From assembly GCA_003661365.1 (NCBI GenBank), contig QMVZ01000101.1, positions 1-5,944 of the forward strand: a stretch of 5,944 nt of DNA. The letters run 5' to 3'. Numbering within the stretch: position 1 is the first letter of the stretch; each line of letters opens with the position of its first letter. Of the stretch, positions 1 through 4,842 are shown one piece after another. Both the position numbers and the translations under genes were made by a program. This stretch comes from Thermoproteota archaeon (lineage in GTDB: Archaea > Korarchaeota > Korarchaeia > Korarchaeales > Korarchaeaceae). A model generated the notes under the pieces. It ran no database searches. It was given only the letters and a program-made list of their open reading frames with translations, and had not been told where the DNA came from.

Positions 1-446
1 AAAGAGGCCGCTGTTATTCCTGCTATCCTTGTTCCAGCATCTGACCTTAAAATCTCTACAAAGATGTCTATGCTAGTATTTGGAAACCTTTCAACGAAAA
101 CCGCTGGCAAAAGAGCTTCTCTGATTACCTTTGAGAGTTCAATGCTCCTTCTATCAGGTCCAGGCCTTTTTCTCTCTTCTGTTGAGAAAGGAGCCATGTT
201 ATAGCGGCACCTAATCAAAGCCCTATCTGGAAGGGCTAGATGCCTAGGATGGACTTCCCTCGGACCGTATACTGCAGCAAGAACCCTATTGCCGCCCCAT
301 TCAAGGTAAGCAGAGCCATTGGCCTTCCTCAAAACTCCAACTTCTATGCTTATTGGTCTCATCTCATCAGGCTTTCTGCCATCAATCCTAGTTCCATCTT
401 CCTGAATCAAGATTTCAGGCTTTTCTTCTGTAAATATCGAATTCAT
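1..446 (-). CDS. rrp41: Exosome complex catalytic subunit Rrp41, N-terminal part (runs off left edge)
   Basis: RNase PH-fold subunit that carries the active site of the archaeal exosome. It forms a hexameric ring with Rrp42 and performs phosphorolytic 3'-5' RNA decay and, in the reverse direction, tailing. I translated 148 codons from the ATG at 446. Residues 17-31 give the family hallmark DGTRIDGRKPDEMRP. The RNase PH core follows, including GGNRVLAAVYGPREVHPRH (51-69), a basic RNA/phosphate-binding stretch KRPGPDRRS (93-101) and ELSKVIREAL (103-112). LRSDAGTR (133-140) matches the conserved segment ahead of the catalytic part. The catalytic Asp, near residue 180 in known homologues, lies outside the window. 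The start is well supported: GGGAGG at 455-460 sits 8 nt upstream, and the ATG shares its A with the TGA of rrp4 (TGATG), so coupling is likely. Rrp42 would be expected next, but this is not visible. Confidence 0.97.
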   Translation of the reverse strand, partial: MNSIFTEEKPEILIQEDGTRIDGRKPDEMRPISIEVGVLRKANGSAYLEWGGNRVLAAVYGPREVHPRHLALPDRALIRCRYNMAPFSTEERKRPGPDRRSIELSKVIREALLPAVFVERFPNTSIDIFVEILRSDAGTRIAGITAAS

Positions 447-1183
447 CAGGACTTCCTCCCTAGAAGTGAATCTAAAAGCTGACCTATTCTCTCGGTCAGA
501 CCCGAGAGATGGGATTCTCTCTCTATTTTGCGAAGAGCTTTTTCTATGGCGCCTATAACCTTCGGATCGTTAGAATTTATCCACACTATCCCGTTCTGTG
601 CGATTATTATGTCACACTTGGCCTTTTGCTTCAGCACTTGCAACATGGATTGCCGCTTTCCAAGAGCTCTAGGAACCTTGCTTGGCTCTATCATTATTAA
701 GGATCCTCCAACGAGTTTTCCAAGGCCCTCCCCTTTTATTGAGAGAAGGGGGTTTGAAACACCATCATAGGACATTATCTTAGCTAACACGACATCTCCA
801 GGAGCAAGAGCCTCATATTTTGCTAGAAGAGAGTGCCTTCTCCCACCTCTCCTTGGCTCAGGCCTGGGTACTATCATTATGGCCTTGCAATAGGAATTGA
901 TATCCGCAAATATGATCCTCTGAGACATCTTTTCAATCCTAGCTATCACTAAATCCCCTGCTTTAGGGACATATCCCCCCCTAAGAGGTATAACACCTAC
1001 CCTTTCATTACTTATCTCGACCAACCCTACCATGTACGACCGTACCACTCCTTCTTCATCGACATAAACTCCTTTGTCCGGTTTTAACGACCCTTTTGCA
1101 AGGGCTTGACCGGGAAGCACAAGCTCCCTATCCTTAACAAAAAATTCAGCTTTAGAACTAGCTGACTTCTTCAACACTTCCAC
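446..1183 (-). CDS. rrp4: Exosome complex RNA-binding cap subunit Rrp4
   Basis: Cap subunit that sits on the Rrp41-Rrp42 ring and feeds RNA into the central pore. The 245 residues are near family length and show three parts. An N-terminal domain (about 13-60) includes RELVLPGQALAKG and the VGVIPLRGGYVP segment. An S1 domain (about 70-150) contains GDLVIARI and GDVVLAKI. A KH domain (about 160-215) contains KVPRALGKRQSML and CDIIIAQNGIVWIN. The KH domain identifies Rrp4 rather than Csl4. Two features look unusual: an Arg-rich PRPEPRRGGRRH loop at 106-117 inside S1, and changed KH glycines (GKRQ and AQNG rather than GKxG and GQNG as I recall them). The start is GTG at 1183, inside the SBDS 3' end (26-nt overlap). 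No Met occurs until residue 51. TTG at 1174 (codon 4) is a real alternative, because AGGTGG lies 5 nt before it. Confidence 0.95.
   Translation of the reverse strand: MEVLKKSASSKAEFFVKDRELVLPGQALAKGSLKPDKGVYVDEEGVVRSYMVGLVEISNERVGVIPLRGGYVPKAGDLVIARIEKMSQRIIFADINSYCKAIMIVPRPEPRRGGRRHSLLAKYEALAPGDVVLAKIMSYDGVSNPLLSIKGEGLGKLVGGSLIMIEPSKVPRALGKRQSMLQVLKQKAKCDIIIAQNGIVWINSNDPKVIGAIEKALRKIERESHLSGLTERIGQLLDSLLGRKS
455..460 (-). promoter_or_regulatory. Ribosome binding site of rrp41
   Basis: The minus strand reads GGGAGG, followed by an 8-nt spacer and the ATG at 446. It lies within the last codons of rrp4, so a ribosome finishing rrp4 covers it. This fixes the rrp41 start. Confidence 0.8.
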
Positions 1184-1841
1184 CTACCTTTCCTACAAGT
1201 TCATATATTGAACCCTGCGCCCTGATTGGAATCTCAACGTCAATTACGACCCTTTGCCCATCCTTTGACATCTCTTCACGCAAGATTTTTCCTATACCAG
1301 ACAGTCCGGCCCTAACTTTACCCCACATCTCGATGGGAACCTTCACTCTAATTCTAGAGGACCCTCCTTTTAGGGGTAATATCTTTCTAAGAGCCTCAAT
1401 TACTTGATTAACCTGTTCTTCGGCCTTTTTATATGGATCAACCCTGACCTTCGCTTCTTTCATCGCTCTTTCAATTCTAGAAGTTGGATGAGGAAGGTTA
1501 GTTTTTGGATCGACGAAGTTCTGGTGGATGAAGTTGATTATCCACCTCCTTTTTCTTTCCTGCAACTTCTTGAGGTATTCTGTAGTTAATTGCACCTTTC
1601 CCTCATCCAGTATCCTTTTACATATTTGATAAGGGTCTTCAGTTCCGAAAATCTGAATTAAATCCTTAGAGGACGCTTCTATTCCCTTTCTTGCGTCTCT
1701 AAATACCTTTTCAATTGCTAAAATATCTTCAATGTTTATCTTATTTCCTTCAAGGTACGCATAAGCCTTCTCCGGATAAACGTAGACCTCAAAGTGGTGC
1801 TTTCCTTTGATATCTATCCTAGCAATAACAGGTTCTCCCAT
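1158..1841 (-). CDS. SBDS family ribosome maturation protein (archaeal Sdo1)
   Basis: Orthologue of the Shwachman-Bodian-Diamond syndrome protein. In eukaryotes it acts with the EFL1 GTPase to release the anti-association factor eIF6 from the 60S subunit. Archaea have the same protein and eIF6, so a role in large-subunit maturation or recycling is inferred. The 227 residues match the archaeal family length and three-domain plan. The N-terminal FYSH domain (about 1-88) carries KVFRDARKG (45-53), SSKDLIQIFGT (57-67) and GKVQLT (81-86). A helical middle domain (about 90-155) carries the signature PHPTSRIERAMKEAKVRVDP (116-135). A ferredoxin-like C-terminal domain (about 160-227) contains RIRVKVP and VVIDVEIP. 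The ATG start is firm, with GAGGTGA only 4 nt upstream. The gene follows psmA after 34 bp, and its end overlaps rrp4, consistent with one transcript. Confidence 0.97.
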   Translation of the reverse strand: MGEPVIARIDIKGKHHFEVYVYPEKAYAYLEGNKINIEDILAIEKVFRDARKGIEASSKDLIQIFGTEDPYQICKRILDEGKVQLTTEYLKKLQERKRRWIINFIHQNFVDPKTNLPHPTSRIERAMKEAKVRVDPYKKAEEQVNQVIEALRKILPLKGGSSRIRVKVPIEMWGKVRAGLSGIGKILREEMSKDGQRVVIDVEIPIRAQGSIYELVGKVGGSVEEVS

Positions 1842-1845
1842 TTCT

Positions 1846-1853
1846 TCACCTCA
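1846..1853 (-). promoter_or_regulatory. Strong ribosome binding site of the SBDS gene
   Basis: The minus strand reads TGAGGTGA, a long match to the archaeal anti-Shine-Dalgarno sequence at the 16S rRNA 3' end. It is 4 nt from the ATG at 1841 and is the longest such match noted in the window. No promoter-like element is visible in the 34-bp gap to psmA, so co-transcription is likely. Confidence 0.8.
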
Positions 1854-1875
1854 CCCTGAATTTTCCTTTAATTGG

Positions 1876-2601
1876 TCACTCCTTCTTTAGTTCTGATTGC
1901 GCTTCGTTCAGAAACTTTTGAATTTCTTCATCTGTTAAGAACCTGAATTTCTTGGTCTTAGTTGGAACTATTGCCACTTCTAGATCCTTAGAAGTGAGTT
2001 TTTCCTCGTTCGTCTTGATTGTTTGTTTCATCAGAAGTTTTATAGCATCAGATAGGCTGATATCTTCCTTGTAATTCTTTCTCAGGAACTCGTTCACTTC
2101 ATCGCTTCCTCTCCCCATGGCAACCGCCAAATAACTGAAGTAAGCACCCCCAGGGTGAGTTACGTAAAGGCTTGGCTTATCATCTATCCCTCCGAAGATC
2201 ATAACTACTCCGAAAGGCCTAACTCCGGCGTATTGAGTGTAAGATTGCTTGAAGAGCGCAATTCTCCTCGCAAGGTTTTCCACCGTGATAGGCTCATTGT
2301 ATATGAGTCGATGGGATTGGGCCTCTATTCTGCCCTTATCAACTAAAACTAGTCCATCACCAACTAAGCCAGCGGCAATTGCACCTATGTGATCATCTAT
2401 CTTGTAGATTTTTCCGGGTAGCGACAAGAGGGGAGAACCTGGTCTTTTCGCCATTAGCACTACTCCGTCTACGCATTTAGCACCTAAAGCGAGAGGTGTC
2501 CTCCTAGTAGCAGTTAAAGCATATTCTACCTGTAATAGGCGCCCATCAGGGCTGAATACCGTAATAGCTCGATCATAGGCTCTTATTGTATCAGGGAACA
2601 T
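1876..2601 (-). CDS. psmA: 20S proteasome alpha subunit
   Basis: Structural alpha subunit of the archaeal 20S proteasome. Seven copies form each outer ring, gate substrate entry and dock the PAN or Cdc48-type ATPases. The alpha signature is clear: YDRAITVFSPDGRLLQVEYA at residues 9-28, with the Y-D-R gate residues at 9-11. The ATPase-docking lysine corresponds to K64 in PGKIYKIDDHIGA (K66 of the Thermoplasma protein). RPFGVVMIFGGID and the Asp/Ser/Gly-rich GRGSDEVNEFLRKNY region are also typical. The length of 241 aa is normal. I chose ATG at 2601 because GGGTG (2608-2612) lies 6 nt upstream. GTG at 2610 would add three residues but lies inside that GGGTG. One oddity is that the usual GL(V)xDAR segment reads GLVGDGL (78-84). 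The gene sits between the RNase P and exosome genes, as in other archaeal superoperons. Confidence 0.97.
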   Translation of the reverse strand: MFPDTIRAYDRAITVFSPDGRLLQVEYALTATRRTPLALGAKCVDGVVLMAKRPGSPLLSLPGKIYKIDDHIGAIAAGLVGDGLVLVDKGRIEAQSHRLIYNEPITVENLARRIALFKQSYTQYAGVRPFGVVMIFGGIDDKPSLYVTHPGGAYFSYLAVAMGRGSDEVNEFLRKNYKEDISLSDAIKLLMKQTIKTNEEKLTSKDLEVAIVPTKTKKFRFLTDEEIQKFLNEAQSELKKE

Positions 2602-2704
2602 ATATTGCACCCGACTAGAATCCCTTATCTATGCTGAATAAAAGGACTCACTTCAATAAGGCGGTCCCAAAATAAAAGGTCCATTAGTCACTAGTTTCTC
2701 TTAA
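2602..2704 (-). promoter_or_regulatory. psmA leader gap with candidate internal promoter and tandem TATA-like repeats
   Basis: This 103-bp gap between pop5 and psmA is by far the longest break inside the minus-strand array. On the minus strand an exact 9-mer CCTTTTATT occurs twice, at 2671-2679 and 2637-2645. The nearer copy is placed so that a TATA-to-start spacing of about 26 nt gives transcription from around 2614, just ahead of the GGGTG ribosome binding site at 2608-2612. The farther copy is part of a T-rich run (TTTTATTTT, 2669-2677) about 30 nt after the pop5 stop. It could instead be an archaeal oligo-T terminator for the upstream genes. GGTCC on the plus strand is also directly repeated (2663-2667 and 2678-2682). 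The assignment rests on pattern only. Confidence 0.45.
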
Positions 2705-3040
2705 CTAAAGATTCTGTCTTTTTAACATTTGAAAGCACTTTTTGATGGTGCCGTAAACGCCTTTAACCTTCAATTGAGCGTCTAATCCTGATCTGAATAG
2801 AGCAAAGGATAAAGCCGTTAAGACCTTTGGTAAATCCCTGTTCGTTGTCTCTATGATCGCAATACTTCCCTTGTAATATTTCAAAGCCATCTTAAGTCCG
2901 CTTGCGCCTAAAATTCCGTATAGTTCCTGAACAGCCTTTGTCCCTAAGCTTATCAGACGACGTGCGTCAAGTTCGCCTTTAAGTTCTAAGGCTACGTATC
3001 TCTTCCGAGGAATCAGGCCTATAGGGATCTTAGCTCTCAT
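2705..3040 (-). CDS. rnp2: RNase P protein component 2 (Pop5)
   Basis: Pop5-family protein of archaeal RNase P. It pairs with Rpp30 and activates the catalytic domain of the RNase P RNA, which cleaves 5' leaders from pre-tRNA. The 111 residues match the small single-domain RRM-like family. Recognisable segments are the basic start MRAKIPIGLIPRKRYVALEL, the middle ELYGILGASGLKMALKYYKGSIAIIETTNRDLPKVLTAL and the end VKGVYGTIKKC, which matches the conserved G(V)SGTIK strand. I start it at ATG 3040, one base after the rpp30 stop (TGAGATG). AGGAGG at 3052-3057 lies 11 nt upstream, a slightly long spacer. A frame extended to ATG 3085 adds 15 residues inside rpp30, overlaps it by 44 nt and does not resemble the family, so I discount it. 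Adjacency to rpp30 supports the call. Confidence 0.93.
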   Translation of the reverse strand: MRAKIPIGLIPRKRYVALELKGELDARRLISLGTKAVQELYGILGASGLKMALKYYKGSIAIIETTNRDLPKVLTALSFALFRSGLDAQLKVKGVYGTIKKCFQMLKRQNL

Positions 3041-3041
3041 C

Positions 3042-3707
3042 TCAGATAAAACCTCCTTTCTCCAGCAATGAGCAAGGATAATCACTTATTGAGTTTAAGG
3101 CAGCCTCTTTTGGAATTTTTAGAAATGTTTCGGCGATCGAGGCCATTATAATTGGATCCAAAAGTTCGATTTCTCTTGTAGCACCGCTTGAAACTATTAT
3201 AGGGATGCCATATTTTCTAGCTATTTGCACCTCGAGCCTAATCATTCTAATTGCTCTCAGTAACTTTTTCTCTTCAGATTTCAAAAGATCTACTAAATGG
3301 ATTTCTACCGCGCCTTCTCTCTTGAGCAACTCCTTTGCGCATACAGAATCAAATATAAGCTTATTCCTGTTAATTGGAAGGACTATAGAGCTTGCCTTTA
3401 GTTTAACAGCTCTACGGGCCATTTCTAGGGATAGAGGCTTTATGGAAAGGAAAATTCTCTTTTTCATGAGTTTTGACATTATTCTCAAGGCTCGAGGGCT
3501 TAAGAGTTCAATTTCAAGAGATGTAAAGACTCTATATCCTTCTGATGTAAGCTTTTTCACAATTTCCTGAGTTTTTTCCAACTTTTCAGGATAGCACGTT
3601 ATGCCCAGGGCCCAAAAACCCATTTCAACTCCTACATCGATCAAGGATCTAAGTTCGTTGACATTTGATGAAAAGCTCCATACTTTCAAGTCTACATACT
3701 TTCTCAT
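3042..3707 (-). CDS. rnp3: RNase P protein component 3 (Rpp30)
   Basis: Rpp30-family subunit of archaeal RNase P, expected to adopt a TIM-barrel (PHP-like) fold and to heterodimerise with Pop5. The 221 residues fit the family. The first strand is YVDLKVW (4-10), and GFWALGIT (30-37) follows. RVFTSLEIELLSPRALRIM and the repeated hydrophobic strands SIVLPINRN and AVEIHLVDLL fit barrel strands. IPIIVSSGATREIELLDP (SSGA at 173-176) is the conserved late strand, followed by a terminal helical segment resembling family members. The sequence is moderately divergent, so recognition rests on this strand plus the position next to pop5. The ATG start overlaps the upstream stop as ATGA (4 nt), which suggests coupling. 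No strong ribosome binding site is visible. The final codons KGGFI contain the AGGAGG used by pop5. Confidence 0.92.
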   Translation of the reverse strand: MRKYVDLKVWSFSSNVNELRSLIDVGVEMGFWALGITCYPEKLEKTQEIVKKLTSEGYRVFTSLEIELLSPRALRIMSKLMKKRIFLSIKPLSLEMARRAVKLKASSIVLPINRNKLIFDSVCAKELLKREGAVEIHLVDLLKSEEKKLLRAIRMIRLEVQIARKYGIPIIVSSGATREIELLDPIIMASIAETFLKIPKEAALNSISDYPCSLLEKGGFI

Positions 3708-4171
3708 CCGGAAATTCCAATCCCCTTCTCCCTAATAGCTCTTACCAGGCCCCCTTTTGGTAAGTAGTTTGTTGAATAAGTTATTCTAATCCTTATCTGT
3801 CCTCCCGGATCCTTATAATACAGCCTGGCCTTCCCTTCGAAAGCCTCCTGCTTGCTGACCCTAAGGTATAGGTTTCTGTCGTCGGTTCTGGTTTCTAGAG
3901 TTTGAAAAATTTCTTGTTTTGTCTCATCATCAAGCAGCTTATCCAAATATCTTGCAAAAAAGGCAGCATCCTCTTCTGAAAGCTTAACGGTTACCTTCTC
4001 AAGTGAATACCTATAATGGCTCCTAAATGACGTTTTTTCAATTGAAATCCGATCCCTTATTTCCGGAGGGGTTAGATTAATTAAAGCAGCCAAAGCCTTC
4101 TCTTTGTCCTCGGTTGGATAGATAAATGTCTCAATATACGCAGAAATTACACATAATCCCTTTTTCCTCAA
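3704..4171 (-). CDS. Predicted RNA-binding protein of the COG1325 type, linked to the exosome operon
   Basis: A 155-residue protein resembling the conserved archaeal family annotated as a predicted exosome-associated RNA-binding protein (COG1325 as I recall it). Members sit between L15e and the RNase P genes in many archaea, and their molecular role is essentially unknown. The family pattern is visible. An N-terminal strand ISAYIETFIYPTEDKEKALAAL (9-30) has the conserved T-E-D. A basic middle FRSHYRYSLEKVTVKL is followed by a helix with FFARYLDKLLDDETKQEIF. A C-terminal strand region RNLYLRVSKQEAF then G-x-A-R-L and IRIRITY follows. No catalytic motif is seen, and the basic and aromatic strands fit RNA binding. 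The start TTG at 4171 overlaps the L15e stop as TTGA. No ATG or GTG is available near the family start, so the first eight or so residues are uncertain. Confidence 0.8.
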   Translation of the reverse strand: MRKKGLCVISAYIETFIYPTEDKEKALAALINLTPPEIRDRISIEKTSFRSHYRYSLEKVTVKLSEEDAAFFARYLDKLLDDETKQEIFQTLETRTDDRNLYLRVSKQEAFEGKARLYYKDPGGQIRIRITYSTNYLPKGGLVRAIREKGIGISG

Positions 4172-4761
4172 CTAAGTAGCCCCTTAAACTTACGTTTAAA
4201 CCTTTTAACCCATTCAGGTATTCCTCTCCTCTTCCTAAGACCCCTTGACTTCTTCCCTGCACTCGTCAGCCCTCTAAACACTCTTCCCTTGTGCACAGGC
4301 TTCGTAATCCAGTTGATTTTTGGATCAGATTTTATCGCTGGATGATGAGGATCCACTAAGATCACCTCGTACCACTTGTACTTTCCATCTTCAGCAACGT
4401 AGTAAGAGTTTAGGACTTCCAGGTTTGGGAACTTTCTCGCACATCTTTCCTCCGCTATTCTCCTCAAGCTCTTAGCCGGTGTTATCTTCTTCACTCCCAT
4501 GCTTCCCGGCTTCCTTCCAGATCTAGGTCTGGGCTTCCTTCTGCCTCCTCTTCTGACTCTTACTCTTGCAATGACAAAGCCTTGCTTTGCTTTGTACCCT
4601 AACTCTCTGGCTCTATCCGGCCGAGTGGGTCTTTCGACCCTTACGACTGCTGGTTGGCGCCGCCATCTAACTAATCTCTCCTGCCAAAGCTTGGAGAGTT
4701 CAGGCAACTCTTTTCTCTTTCTCCAGATCAATTTTTCGTAGTATCTTCCGATGACTGGCAA
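4168..4761 (-). CDS. rpl15e: 50S ribosomal protein L15e
   Basis: Archaeo-eukaryotic large-subunit protein L15e (eL15), an rRNA-binding protein without a bacterial counterpart. The 197 residues match the family. Strongly conserved blocks are WRRQPAVVRVERPTRPDRAR (33-52), LGYKAKQGFVIARVRVRRGG (54-73), RIAEERCARKFPNLEVLNSY (101-120), the DGKYKWYEVILVDPHHPAI segment (125-143) and RVFRGLTSAGKKSRGLR near the end. The tail is Lys/Arg-rich, as usual. The start is TTG at 4761, in line with homologue N-termini. Upstream is GGGTGGG (4771-4777). The nearby ATG at 4769 is out of frame and leads to a stop after 13 codons. It is the first gene of the minus-strand array, and the TTGA overlap ties it to the next gene. 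Confidence 0.97.
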   Translation of the reverse strand: MPVIGRYYEKLIWRKRKELPELSKLWQERLVRWRRQPAVVRVERPTRPDRARELGYKAKQGFVIARVRVRRGGRRKPRPRSGRKPGSMGVKKITPAKSLRRIAEERCARKFPNLEVLNSYYVAEDGKYKWYEVILVDPHHPAIKSDPKINWITKPVHKGRVFRGLTSAGKKSRGLRKRRGIPEWVKRFKRKFKGLLS

Positions 4762-4806
4762 TGTTTCATCCCACCCACATGCTTCCTTGTTCGTTACGAA
4801 GCCCCC

Positions 4807-4819
4807 GATTTAAAATTAA
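4807..4819. promoter_or_regulatory. Shared AT-rich core (TATA-like) of a divergent promoter
   Basis: The 81-bp region 4762-4842 lies between the L15e and GTPase start codons, which point away from each other. GATTTAAAATTAA is its only strongly AT-rich stretch, and it holds the self-complementary TTTAAA (4809-4814). For the plus-strand gene it lies about 30 bp before the ATG, so a spacing of about 26 nt to transcription start predicts a leader of only a few bases. That agrees with the weak ribosome binding site there. For the minus strand it lies about 48 bp before the TTG, leaving a leader of about 20-25 nt that contains GGGTGGG. Positions of transcription start are inferred. Confidence 0.5.
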
Positions 4820-4842
4820 TGTGATGACAAGTTCATTGGAAG

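Noticed and set aside
240..482. 80-codon plus-strand open frame opposite rrp41 and the rrp4 end
   Set aside because: The minus strand encodes clear Rrp41 motifs throughout, and no ribosome binding site or family match supports the plus frame.
1842..1875. Possible separate promoter for SBDS
   Set aside because: The gap is only 34 bp and is mostly taken up by the ribosome binding site region. No TATA-like element sits at a workable distance.
2602..2704. Possible small RNA (for example a C/D box RNA) in the psmA leader gap
   Set aside because: No convincing C box/D box pair or stable hairpin was seen by eye. The AT-rich repeats fit promoter or terminator elements better.
3041..3085. Extended Pop5 start at ATG 3085 (15 extra residues)
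   Set aside because: It would overlap Rpp30 by 44 nt, and the added residues do not resemble the family. ATG 3040 has AGGAGG upstream and follows the rpp30 stop directly.
3205..3570. 121-codon open frame on the plus strand opposite Rpp30
   Set aside because: It is fully antisense to a recognised gene. Its Ser/Leu/Phe-rich composition is typical of a mirrored frame, with no recognisable domain.
4499..4741. 80-codon plus-strand open frame opposite L15e
   Set aside because: It mirrors the Arg/Lys-rich L15e coding strand, which gives Leu/Pro-rich antisense peptides.
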